64,000 nucleotides of DNA, taken from positions 70,717,184 to 70,781,183 of the forward strand of contig CM024764.1 of assembly GCA_014218235.1 (NCBI GenBank), written 5' to 3'. A program made the translations under genes and the position numbers. Below, piece by piece: positions 34,122-46,194 of this stretch. Position 1 is the first letter of the stretch, and every line of letters starts with the position of its first letter. This stretch comes from Colocasia esculenta. Taxonomy: Eukaryota; Streptophyta; Magnoliopsida; Alismatales; Araceae. Under the pieces are notes generated by a model. It saw only the letters and a list, made by a program, of their open reading frames with translations. It ran no database searches and was not told the origin of the DNA.

Positions 34122-37100
34122 ATGGACCAATTCCGGGTCCTTGCCAACGATGTCCTGCCCATCGGGCTCCTCGAGGATGTGGCCCAACCCTCTACGGCCA
34201 TACTCCCGGGGAATATCCAACCTCCCCTCGTCATCGGGAGTCAATCCCATCCTCCTTCTCCTCCAGGGGGAGATGACCCCCATTCGCAATTCAGTCAGCT
34301 TCTCCCGCATCTCACTCCGGACCAAGTCCGCGAATTTCTAGCCGCTGCCAAGGGGAAACAACCTCTATCCCCCTCGGGTCAGAATTCAGTCCGACAGGCA
34401 GATTCCTCCACCCATGTCGCCTCAACACCCCATCTTCCTTCCTCAGGGGCAGATCCTACACCCCTCCGTCCTCGGGCCATCCATTTCTCGGAACCGAGCT
34501 ACTTTCCGGCATGAGAAGTTCGGCCTCGATCCCCTCCAACCTCAACATATTATACGGCTTAACCTGCTCCCCTCCCCCATGAGAGGTCCCACTCTTTTGA
34601 GCAACCTCGCTCCCTTGTCTCTGCGCGCCATATCCAGACTCCTTCCGATTTTCTTGCGGAATGGACAAGTATGAAAAAGGAGCTTCATGACCTCAGGAGG
34701 CAAATTGATCCTCGGAAAGTAACCGACATTGCTCTCCCATCTTTCCAACACCTCCGGGTACCACCCCAGTCGGAGCTCCCTGTTTACCGGCGTTACTCTG
34801 GGGTAGGGGACCCATATGTTCATTTAAAGGATTTTGTCTATGAATCTGCACCGCACAAGTATGACCACCACCTCATGGCATACTTGTTCAGAAAATCCCT
34901 AGATGGTTCGGCCCTGGAATGGTTCTATTCTTTCCCCCCTAAGGAAGCCGAGGATTTCCAAATTGTTCAAGAGAGGTTCCTACAGCAATTCCAAGATCGG
35001 GTCGGACCCGAATACTCCTTTGTGGATCTAGTAGCTGAAAAGATGAAGCCCGAGGAGGAGTTCTCAACTTATGCTGATCGATGGCGTTCATTGGCTGCCA
35101 AGGTCCGTTGCCCCATGCCAGAGGAGGAGAAACTAAAGCTGTTAATTTCCAATGCTACCCCAACTTATCGAGCTGTCTTGGCCATGAATGACATTACTAC
35201 CATGCACCAGCTATATAGCCGAGCTTGTTTCATTCAGACCCAACTCAAGGACTCGACTATACACTATGTTTGAGACCCCTAAATCCCGTCACACCAAGAA
35301 ACCTCAAGGCCCAGTCACCGAGGGGATCCAAACCAATGAGCAAGTGGGTGCAATAAGTAACCCCCAAGGCCCGATAGGTAGGTCTCCATACACCCAGCAA
35401 CCTCAGCAGCCATGGAGTAACAATAGGCAGCAACCTCCCCAGGGTCAGAACCCTCCGCAAGACCAGCGCCAGTACTCCCAAGTTCCTCCTCCTCAGAATG
35501 GCTATGCCCCCAGAAAGCCCAACGGACCCAAAAGAGCCCAATATCCTCCTCTGCCCGAGTCTTTGGCCGATGTCTTTATAGCCCTCATGTCCTTGAATGC
35601 CCTTAGACTTCCTCCTGAGAAGGCAAATTGGAATATGGCAGCGGACCAAACAAAGTATTGTGTCTACCATCGCCATCCGGGCCACAATGTGTCGGATTGT
35701 TTCCAATTCTGGGACATAATATATGACCTTCATGAGCAGAACCAAATTGATTGGGCAGAAATGAAGAGGTTGATCCATACCTTAAGAGATCAACAGGGTC
35801 AGAGGCAACAGCAGCAACAACAAAGGCGACAGCAGCCACAACAACAACAACAATAACAGCAACAACAACAGTAGTTCCAACCCTTCCAACAACAGTACCA
35901 GCAACAGCAACAACAACAGCAGCCACAGCAGCCGGCAAATGACCTTGGCATAATCCGCAACCCCATGCCTCAACACCTGCCTGCTCCAAACCCCCAACCT
36001 GCTCCACCACCTCCTCCACCCGCGCATGTTAACCCAGTCATCCACCACCCACCACTAGAAGCTCAATGGGCCTTCGATGATGAACACGAAGTGGGCCAGC
36101 TTTTGGTTATTTCCCATATCACACCCCCTGCCACCACGCCTACATCCACTGGGCCTCCCTCCTTCGCACCCACTATTGCCACCATCACCTCACCATCCTA
36201 CAACTCCCCAGTCATATCACCTATTATCTCTTCGTCCAGCAACATCTCTCTCTCCCCTACGCCAGCACCATTACTAGCCAACCCCTGCATTCTTGACACC
36301 TCACCTCCTCCACTCCACCATAACCTTGCCCTGCGGAGCTGGCGGATGTTCCATCGGATGTACCCTAATGCATATGTATCCATGCCAGGTCAACCGGCAC
36401 AACAAACCAGCACTCAATAGCAACAAGATATGGAAGAGATAGACCCGGTCCCAGGGACCCAATATGACATTCTGAAGCACTTGGATCAAACCCCCGCCAA
36501 AATCTCCATATTAGAGCTGATCAAAAGGTCACAGACTCACCAAGATGCCCTAAGGGCCTTCCTACAGAGGGTCATGGTCAGTGAGGATATGAACCCCGAC
36601 AATCTACCTTCTGTACTTTCTATTGTGAACAGGGGACCCATTATTACCTTTTTCGATGGTGAATTAGCTGCCCCTGAAGCCAGGAAGATGCCTTTGTGTG
36701 TGACACTCACTATAAACAAGGTGGCCATTGACGCAGCGCTAGTAGATACAGGGGCTTCCATTAATGTATGCCCGTTGAGCACCCTAAGAGCCTGCAACAT
36801 CTCAGAGCGCCAATTGTAGCCTACCCCTACCACCATAGCTGCCTACAACAATTCACGACGTGCCTGTCATGAGATTGTCACGTTGCAAGCAGAGATGGGG
36901 CCACTTATCATGTCAATTGAATTTTATGTGTTGAACATCGATCACACTTACAAGGCCATCTTAGGGCGCACGTGGATCGAGTCACTAGGGGCAGTGCCTT
37001 CCACGGCACATCAGTGTTTGAAATTCCCCTTCCAAGGGTGGATAGTCAAAGTTAAAAGCGTAGCAACGACTCACACAGTGGAAGCTGTTGAGAAAGTATT

Positions 37101-37998
37101 GCCATCAGTCTGGCCATCCAATAAGCCCGTCATTTCAGTGCTCGATATCAATTATCTCTGGGCTTATACATTCTTCCCTAAATGCTCGATTGAGTCTCCA
37201 TCTGTGGTAGCCGTCAAGAAGGATGTGTCCATAAATGCAAAAGGTTGGAAAATCATGTTCAGGCTCGGCTATCAAACAGGAAAAGGTTTGGGTGCTCACC
37301 TCCAAGGGAGAACCAAAACAGTGGCTAGCACAAAGAAATTCACAAAACATGGTCTAGGATACTCAGAATGGGCTGCATTCTCATCTTCTTCACAGTCAGA
37401 CCATGGCCCCCTCACCTGGACATTGTATGATCATTTTGTCAGAGGGTCGGTACAGCCTGGATATAACACCACGATGGAAGAGGCACCAAGGTCAGCATAC
37501 CAAGCCCTAGAAGCTCAGCGACCCAGCAAGAAGAAGAGAGCCGAGTCAGATACAGAAACACCAGACCTTGATGATTTGATTTCAGCGGTCAGTTTGTTGT
37601 TCAATGAACCAGAAGCCGAGACAGAGGAACCAGAATTGGAAGATCTAATCTCAGCGGTCAACCGCTTGTTCAGCGAGGATGACATGTCGCTATCTCAGGT
37701 AGCAGCCCCATCAGCATCAGCAGCCACCACCAAGCGACAGTTGCTTGGATTTGGTGAGGAATTTGAGATCATAAGTCCAGCCGACTTAACAAAGGAGCTC
37801 TGGCCAGGGTTTTCCCGGCCTCCCATTCATTTTGTTTCATCCATCCTTGTCCATAATTTTGATTTTATTCCCCTATCTCTACCCTTCATTCTCCAATTCT
37901 CCCTCGACGCTGTTGAAGCATTAATCCGCCCTTCACCCCTCTTCACCATCTTCCTTAATGGCTCGGTTTTGTCCTTTTTCCGAAGCCTCCTAATGTAA
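34122..37998 (+). pseudogene. Tat-2 gag-protease with G-patch domain
   Basis: Begins MDQFRVLANDVLP. Visible: Pro-rich N-terminus; retrotransposon gag domain (about 34770-35250, YLFRKSLDGSALEWFYSF); variant zinc knuckle CVYHRHPGHNVSDC (about 35660-35700); Gln-rich stretch (35800-35930); aspartic protease active site LVDTGASINV (about 36740); G-patch GWKIMFRLGYQTGKGLGAHL (about 37240-37300); acidic tail. Stops at 34512, 34560, 35854, 35872, 36418 and 36817 are mostly explained by CAG/CAA or CGA mutations; one frame change lies near 35270. Gag packages RNA and the protease matures the polyprotein. A G-patch next to a protease is known in betaretroviruses; its role here is unknown. Confidence 0.85.
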
Positions 37999-38463
37999 TG
38001 TAGTTCTTTTTATCGTCAAAATCAAAACCAAAATAAAAAATCCAAAAATCAAAAAAATAAAAAAATGCGTACTCCCCATTCGTTTTTTCCCCTTTCTTCG
38101 GACGGAGATCCCCGCCTCCTCCTTTCCCTTTTCTTCGGACGGCAATCCCCGTCTTCTCCTCTCTCCTTTTCGTCGGACGGCGATCCCCGTCCTCCTTTTC
38201 TTTTCTGACTCATCCTTCCCGCTTTCTGCCTTCCTCTGTCTGGCTCTCGCACTTTCTCTCGACGGCGATCCCTGTCACCCTCACGCTTCCCCTTTGCTTC
38301 GACGGTGATCCGCGTCACCCTCTGCCTCGATGGCGATCCCCGTCACCCCTGCACTCCTTCCCTCCTGCGGACGGCGATCCCCGTCACTCCCCTTTTCTCC
38401 TAAGCGGCAATCCCCGCCCTTCTCTTCCTTCTGCTCAAGCTGTGCTTTCGCCTGTTGACCGAC
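37999..38463 (+). repeat. Spacer with eight GACGG(N)GATCCCCGTC near-palindromes
   Basis: An A-rich start (38015-38066) is followed by about eight copies of a 16-bp near-palindrome (arms GACGG/CCGTC, centre NGATCC) at about 38099, 38138, 38176, 38260, 38301, 38329, 38370 and 38404, separated by CT-rich sequence. It lies between protease and RT, where Ogre-type elements have an intron (established for Ogre); whether it is spliced here cannot be seen. Confidence 0.8.
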
Positions 38464-41400
38464 ATGGTCGTCCTGGGCGATTTGGGTGAGGGGCCTTCTG
38501 TTCCCCTACAACCCAACTCTGCTGCCGGCACCTTGAGCTCGGGTGGCCCGCCTCCTCCTCCAGTCCCATCGGAGGACCTTTGCAGCCCTGCCGCACCCTT
38601 TCCTTTCCTTTCCAATAAATCTCCGGATACTCCTCCGAAGCCTTCTGTAAATATCAAGCCTAATTTAGATTCAAGGGTAGAATCTAGCAAGTCCCCGTCC
38701 CAGTCTAGGAAGAAGAAGGGTAGGGGCATACCCCGTAGGTATCTGTTAGACTTGGTGCAAAGGTGTGGCGCTCTTCTAGCTGTCTAAGAGTTCATCCAAG
38801 AAGCAGTAGTTCTGAATATAGAAGATCTGCACAAAGAGGAAAGGCTAGATGATGGATTCGGGGTGTATGAGATCTTAGCTGAAGATGATCCATTGGAGGA
38901 AAATGATTGCAAGATAGAGGATGCTGCCGAGATGTATGCAAGCGGCATGAGAAGATTCGATGAGCCCACCTCAGAAGTAGATGAACCCACCAAAGAGGTA
39001 AACGTGGGAACGGAAGAGGACCCCAGGCTCTTAACCATAGCTTCCAGTCTCCCTCCTGAAGAAGAAGAAATACTCATAGAGATGTTAAGGGAGTTTAAGG
39101 ATTCCTTTGCCTGGTCCTATGATGACATGCCCGGCATCGACCCCGAATTGGTAGAACATAGGTTAATCTTGAAGCCAGGGGCAGTTGCCGTTAAGCAAAA
39201 GCTAAGGAGGTTCCTCCCCCACATTGCTTTAAAGATGAAGGAGGAAATTGATAAACTACACAAAGCCAAGTTCATATGTGTAGTCCTCTATCCATTCTGG
39301 GTGGCGAACATAGTCCCGGTGATGAAGAAAGACAGAAGGGTGCGCATTTGCATAGACTTCCGGGACTTGAATAGGACATGTCCAAAGGACGATTTTCCGT
39401 TACCTCATTTGGACATCTTAATTGATAACACTGCAGGGTTTGAAACTCTATCATTCATGGATGGGTATTCAGGCTATAATCAGATCCGTCTAATCCCGGA
39501 GGATCAAGAGAAGACCTCCTTCACCACCCTCTGGGGAACTTATTGCTATGTGGTCATGCCGTTTGGATTAAAGAATGTCGGCGCCACCTATCAGAGGGCA
39601 ATGTTAGCTATCTTCCACGACATGATTCATATTGATGTTGAGGTATACGTGGATGATATCGTAGTGAAGTCTCGGACCAGAAGGGAACACTCCTCCGTGC
39701 TTGCCAGGGTTTTTCGTCACGCACAAGAATACCAATTGAAGATGAATCAGAAGAAGTGCGTATTTGGGGTTTCTTTAGGCAAGCTGTTAGGCTTCATAGT
39801 TAGCAAACGAGGGATTCAAATAGACCCGCACAAGGCCAAGGCGATAAATGAAATCCCTCCTCCCAAGAACATATCTGAACTTCGAGGTTTGATTGGTCGG
39901 CTTCAGTTTATAAGAAGATTCATATCTCAGCATTCCCAAAGATGTCGTCCCTTCTATGAACTGTTGAAAGGAGGAGTAAGTTTCGAATGGAACACCGAGT
40001 GCCAAGAGGCCTTTGATGAACTCAAGAGTTATCTCATGAATCTGCCCGTACTTCAGGCGCCTATCCCTGGGAAACGCTTAATCCTATACCTATCGACCAT
40101 TGAGGACTCCCTAGGAGCTGTCCTTGCTCAACATGACAAATCTGGCAAAGAAAGGGCAGTCTATTACCTATCTAGGCTCTTCAATCCCTCTGAGCTCAAA
40201 CTCACCACGATGGAGAAAACATGTGCAGCGCTAGTTTGGGTAGTGCAGAATTGAAGCACTACTTCCTAGCTCATAAGGTGAGTTTGATTGCTAGAATGGA
40301 CCCTATTAGGTATCTCCTGGAGAAGCCAGTCCTTGCCGACAGATTGGCACGCTGGCAAAGTTTCCTCTCTCAATTCGATATCACCTTCATAGTTCAGAAG
40401 CCATAAAAGGGTATGCCATTGCTGAGCACCTTGCTCACCTTCCTCTCCCTCACAGTGACACGGTTCAAGAGGAATTCCCCAATGAAAACCTATCACTCAT
40501 CTCTCGCGATCCCTTCTGGTTGCTCCACTTTGATGGAGCTCTCAATTCTAGGGGACGGGGCATAGGTGCTGTTTTGCTCACCCCAGAAGGGATCACCATT
40601 CCTCTAGCCTATCAACTCCAATTATATGCCACCAACAATATCTCCGAGTATGAGGCTCTCCTTGCCGGTCTTAAGCTTGCCTACCTCTTAGGCGCGCGTC
40701 ATCTCAAGATCATAGGAGACTCTCAACTCGTCCTTCGGCAAGTCCTTTCTACTTACCGCACTCGTGACCCTAAACTCAAGCCCTATCAAGATCTGGTCAC
40801 ACTCCTAGCCAAGCAATTCCGTCAACTCATCTACATTCATACTCCTCGCTCTCAGAATATCCTGGCCGATGCCCTGGCATCCTTGGCCTCCTCTCTCTTC
40901 TTCCCTCTCAGCCACAGTGCTGAGACAATCACTGTTCAAAGGTTAGAGGCTCCCTCCACTCAGGATCCTTGGTTCATTAACCTTAGGAGCTCTCTAGTTT
41001 TGAAGGCAGAGAGAAAAGAAGCAAAGGAGTTAATGCTTATGGAGCTAGAAGAAATGATGGAAGAAGAAAGGCCGTGGTACCATGAAATTGAGCAGTATTG
41101 CAGGGATTGTACCTTCCCAGAGGAAGCTGAAGCGGAGGATAAGAGAGCCATCCGTAGAGCGGCATTGAGGTATACCATTATTGGTGAAGTGCTCTACAGA
41201 CGCGCTCTAAATGGAATGCTCCTCTGATGTCTGACAGACGAAGAAGCTTGGAAGGTAGTGGAAGGATCCCATTCCAGTGAATGCGGAGGGCATGTGAATA
41301 GCCAAATGTTGGCTAAAAAAATTCTTAGGCAGAGCTACTACTGGCCGACCCTAGAAGAAGATTGTGCCACCTATGTTCGTAGGTGTGTCAAATGCCAAAT

Positions 41401-42334
41401 CCATGCCGATAAGATCCATGCTCCGTCTTCCTCCTTGCATCCACTATCTTCCCCTTGGCCTTTCTCCATATGGGCCTTTGATATCATCGGGCCTCTTGGT
41501 GATCCTAATGCTCAAGTAAAACAAAAATCCTTCATTCTCACTGCTACTGAGTACTTCACCAAGTGGGCCGAAGCTGAAGCGTTTGCGGAAATCAAATGTT
41601 CAACCGTGTGCAGATTTATCATGAGGAACATCATTGCGCAGTTTGGAGTGCCAAGCAGCCTCGTCACCGACAATGGACCCTAGTTCATATCTCAAGAGCT
41701 TCAGGACTTATGTAAGAAATTCAATATTTCCTTGCATCATTCGTCTCCGTACTATCCACAGGGCAACGGCCAAGCCGAAGCCATAAATAAAACGCTTTTG
41801 AAAATTCTAAAGAAAACTTGTGAGTCTAATAAATTTGCTGATTGGCCAGAGAAATTGGTCGAGGCTCTGTGGGCCTACCGTACCTCCGTCCGCACGCCCA
41901 CTGAGCAAACTCCGTTCTCACTTACATATGGGATGGAGGCGGTATGTCCACACAAGATCCTCATTCCTTCGCTAAGGGTTCAGCTAGACAAGGAACTTAA
42001 TCCCAATGAACATCGAGAGGCGTTGCTTACACAGCTAGAACTCTTAGACGAACGGCGTTTAGCTGCAGCCGATCATGTTCTTTCATATCAAAATAGACTC
42101 TCAAGGTCTTTTCAAAAGAAAGTGATTGAGCGCAAATTTCAACAAGGAGACATAGTTTTGAAGTGAATTTTTATAAAGCTTGGAGGTCCGAGGTCCAAAT
42201 TGTCTGCAAACTGGGAAGGGTCGTATGTCGTTAAAGAAGTGTACCCCGGAAACGTGTATAGGCTAGTTAATGCCGATGGTGAGGAGCTCTCTCACCCATG
42301 GAATGGTTTGTACCTTAAAAGATTCTACCCCTAA
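38464..42334 (+). pseudogene. Tat-2 pol: RT, RNase H, archaeal-type RNase H, integrase
   Basis: Starts at a Met (38464) in an open frame that reaches RT after one stop at 38785. RT has IDFRDLNRTCPKD, VMPFGLKNVGATYQR and YVDD (39646-39657); gypsy RNase H to about 40400; aRNH from about 40520 (HFDGALNSRGRG, GDSQLV); integrase finger (about 41285-41395, CVKCQ), core (FDIIGPLGD, TDNGP) and an SH3-like C-terminus ending at 42334. Breaks: frameshifts near 40250 and 40400; stops at 41225, 41681 and 42164, the first two compatible with CGA or CAG mutation. The aRNH after the gypsy RNase H places it in the Tat clade, and it is clearly diverged from Tat-1. Confidence 0.9.
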
Positions 42335-43522
42335 TGTTGATAACAACATCAATTTGCAAAAGAATGTTGTTGGCCATATGCCTCACTCCCCTTCATTGTG
42401 GTAAATGACCTCTATGTCCAGCCACACACACACAACACGGCGACCTAAGGTCAATTCCCCTTTGTTTATGGTGTTTCTGCTCAGCCCTCGTGTAGGGAAC
42501 CTAAAGTCAATTCTCTTCTTACTCGGACAAGGTCCAGGGGCAAAAGGGAGGCTAGCATGTAGACCAGCAAGTGGTATAGATCATGTGTATGAAGTCTCAA
42601 AGAGGGACGATCAATTCAAAAGAAAATCAAAAGGAAATGATGAAATAGCAAAAGAAAAATGATAAGAAAATAAGGGGCATGTCAAAGAGTGGCAGTACAG
42701 TTCCCTGCAAGACGCCCTTGAGTCCGGTCGTACACATGCCCCCAATTCAAAAAGAGCAATGACCTTAAAGTCCCTGGACAACAGACGAATTTCACATGTA
42801 ACATACTCATTGAAGTCTTACAAGCCAATAACCCCGACCCCAAGACCAAGTCTTGTCTCATTGCTAATCTTCATGTTCTTCCTAAAAAGACTAAAGAACC
42901 CCTACACCTGGTCTGTGTTGGAACATAAATATTCAAGGGGCAAGAAACCTTAGTAAGCTAAAGATAAACGCACGCTGCACATAGATATTATTCGTCAAAC
43001 AAGAGATGGAAATGAGGTCCATGGCTAACTACTCAAAGAGCAAGAGATGTTGTTATAAAAAAAAAATCTCAAAAAAATCTAAAAAAATTAGAAAATTTTA
43101 AAAATTCAAAAAAAATCAGAAATCTCAAAATCCAAAAAAAAAAAATCAAAAAATCTTTAAAAATCCAAAAGAATGTGTGTACATACCGCTTTCCTTTAGT
43201 ATGCATTGTTTATTTTCCTTTCTGCCTATTTGATAAGGCTCAACCTCTTGACAATTGCGAAGTTGGGTTTATGATTATTTAAGCGCAAGGGGCTGAGCCA
43301 AAGAACAGATCTAACCTACTTTGTCAAGTGTGCAGGGATAGGTAATTCTAAGGGACACGCAGCGTTGTATTCAGTATTCTTTGTCTCTCCCGTGTTAGGA
43401 TCTCATCTCACATTCGTGTCAATTGCAAATCATTCATTCCAAAAAGATTGACATAAAATAAAATTTTCACTAAGGATGAACAATATGTACAAAAGATAGA
43501 GGGGAGGTGGTTCACAAACTCC
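42335..43522. other. Tat-2 spacer between pol and the antisense PMD gene
   Basis: Non-coding. 43056-43171 is a degenerate A-rich array (AAAAATC, TCAAAAAAT), like those at 38015-38066 and 48100-48146. No gene seen. Confidence 0.6.
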
Positions 43523-45834
43523 TCATTGTCCACCACCACTCTCCCCAGATCCCTCCTGTCTCTCTGCTGGTGGTGGCATCTCACCACCATCCCTACCACC
43601 CTGAACGCTACCCTCACCGCGGTGGCGCCTCTCATCCTCCTCGTTCCTCCGTTGACTAGAGGAACCTGCCAGATACTGTCTAACTGAGGCGCCACTTGCC
43701 CCACTAACACCAGTCCTACTCCTACTCCTAGCTGCCTCTCCAAAGGTCTTCACCATACCCCGGAGCTCATCAATCCTAATCTGCTGCGCCATCACCTCTG
43801 TGCGCAATCTCACCATCTCTGCCTAGTCCGCTGACGACCCCTGCACCCGCAGTGTCGCCAGCTCTGCCGTAGCCTCCGCCACCCTCTGCTCTACTGCCTC
43901 CGCCCGAATGCGCAGCTAATCTCTCTCACCCCTGGCCGTGTCAATCTGCCCCTGTAGCTGATCTGCACGGTCGGTGGCGGTCCTCAGCTCCCTCTCCTGC
44001 AAAGGAACGGTCTAGTCAGTGCCAAGTGTTTTTAACTTTCAATCTAAAGAGTCTATCTTACTTACCCGCTCCTCCAGGTGCCTCTGTGTCTCCTCCGCGC
44101 GCCTGACTGTAGCCGTCAGTCGATCCGACTGGGTGCTCTTCGCTGCTCTCGAGGAGGAGGCACCAACAGCTACGACATTCCTTACTCTCTCCAACTCCCT
44201 CCTCTGCACAAGAAAATGCATGTTAAATCCCCAAATCAGCTTTGAAAGTGGTTAAGTACTGAAGTTTGAGTAAGTACTTACCAGCTGCTCTACCTCCTTC
44301 TGCGCCACCTCACGATCCTGCGTCGCTGAGAAGAGCAGGGCTCGGAGTGATGCAGTCTCGCCAGCCACGTCCACCTGCAATCCATGTCTAACTCATTAGT
44401 TCAATTCCATAAAATCAAATTCAAAGAGTTGTAGTTTAGAGGTTTTACCTGGTGTCGGGCGCTCTTGTACACATTTCCTCCGTACTTCAAGACGTATGCC
44501 TGGAGGTACGAATCGTCCGTGGTCGTGGTAGACTTGACAGCCTTGCCCCGACGCTCCCAGTTTTGGATCTGTTCCTTTGCCCGCTCACGCCAGTCGGTCG
44601 TGTCGTGAAGCCCCTGGAAACTCCGACTGGGTCTGCAGAACCGGTCACGAGTAGGGAACTCCACAGCACTCTGCCGAAGTCCTAGCGAGCGCTGGCATAG
44701 GAACAGATGCAGAGGTAGCACAAGGTTGAGTGCATGCACCCACACTGACCTACCGAAGTAGGGGTGGGCCTATACCAACCAAGGTTGTCCCTCGTCGCTC
44801 TCCCCCAGATATGGCTGCCAAACCACCTGCACAACAAAGTTCAATCAATCATCAAGCAATCAAATCAACCACTGATCAAAGAGAAGGTTTAGAGCACTTA
44901 CATCCAAGTGAGGGTAGCTGTCTATGGCCTCCTGCAGGCGCTCCAACTGGTCACCAAGGCTGCGGGTGTCCCGGTGAGAATCCCAACGGTGTGCAATGGG
45001 CACGAGGCTCGGCCGTGTGAGGATCCCTCTCCCTAGGACTGGAAGGTTAAGGTAAGACCGGACCTGCAAAGTGAGAAGGAGATTAGATTGCAGTTTAAAG
45101 CAAAATGCAGTTAAGTTCAAGGGTTAAGGAGAAGTAGTGTACCTGGAGAAAGGGGAAGAATCCGCTAGTCGAGGTCTGCCGCTCGAAGGCGCCCAAGCTA
45201 TCAAACTGATGCGCTAGGAAGGCTGTTCCTCAGGCATAACCCCCTACCTCCGCCAAGTCCTCCAGGAGAGGCAGGAAGCGGCAATGGACTGCATCGCCCC
45301 TCATAGCAAACAAAAGTCTGCCAAGAAAAAGGACGAGAAAGCGACGCAAGTCCAGGTCCGCCTCCGCTCCTGGCTCACTCGCCAGTTCCCTCCTGCTAAC
45401 CCGAACCAACCTCTCAAAATGCTCATCATCCGTCTCCCCTGCTCCTTTCCCCACGTCATATAACCCTAGACTCTTCTGCAATGCTACCCTGGCGACAAGG
45501 GATGACCTATGACCTACAGGTAACCCTAGCAACCGCTCGGCCCGGTCCTGGTAGCACAGGTAGGTAAAACCACTCACTGGTCTCCCGTAAACTCTGAGCC
45601 ATGTGATCCGGCTCACATCCTCGAGGCTGGGGATCATGTGTCACCATGGGAATACGAAGGCGGTCGCCTCCATGTCCCACCTACTCCGCAGAGCCTGGGT
45701 GAGAGCTGGGTCCACCCTCATTCTCTCCATCCTAAAAATCTCCCCGAACCTCATCTCTTCCACTCTCTCTCTCTGAAAGGGGGGAATGCCAGGAAGACAG
45801 CCAACACTAGGGTCCACGACACTCGGGCCCTCAT
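43523..45834 (-). pseudogene. Tat-2 antisense gene: plant mobile domain (PMD) protein, six exons
   Basis: Exons inferred from GT-AG sites: 45834-45143, 45063-44902, 44826-44450, 44374-44282, 44203-44066, 43996-43523. Exon 1 (MRARVSWTLVLA) carries the PMD signature: LTQALRSRWDMEATAFVFPW, LEDVSRITWLRVYGRPV, FLGRLLFAMRGDAVHCRFLPLLEDL, VGGYA. Exon 3 has WRERAKEQIQNWERRG; exons 4-6 encode a coiled coil and a Gly/Ser-rich tail. PMDs are PF10536-type domains of unknown biochemical function; Arabidopsis MAIN and MAIL1 act in gene expression and TE silencing (established). Stops: one in exon 1 (about 45645), one at the 45233-45238 junction, one in exon 3, two in exon 6, several fitting C-to-T. Introns mean it is not a recent retrocopy. 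Confidence 0.75.
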
Positions 45835-46194
45835 CTCACCCTGCAGGCACAATTGAATTGTTAAACAGTTAGGTTTTGGTGTTCGGTCAGAGTCGTGACC
45901 CCTATGGAAGTCGCGACCTTGTCGCGAAAAGGCGGTGCAACGCGCCCTTTGCGTTTTGAATTGCTCGGTTCGAGTCGCGGTGTATCGGTGGGTCGCGTCT
46001 TTGTCGCGGCAGCCTAGATGGTCGCGACAAGATCGCGACCGCCCGCCTTGACGCGTTCTTAAGGCGGTTAGCTTAGCTGGTGCGACATAAACAGAGCCCT
46101 TTGCGCAAAATAGGAAAATTTTGTTTTATTCATTCATCAAGTCTATACATTCACTAATTCTTTCCTACAATCAATTAAATGCCAAAATTCTGCC
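45835..46194. repeat. GTCGCGAC word cluster upstream of the antisense PMD gene
   Basis: Between the two antisense genes. Exact GTCGCGAC palindromes lie at 45910-45917 and 46021-46028, with GTCGCGGC, GTCGCGTC and ATCGCGACC between. On the minus strand the cluster begins about 55 bp upstream of the PMD start, a promoter-like position. It also lies downstream of the DUF7745-like gene. Confidence 0.75.
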
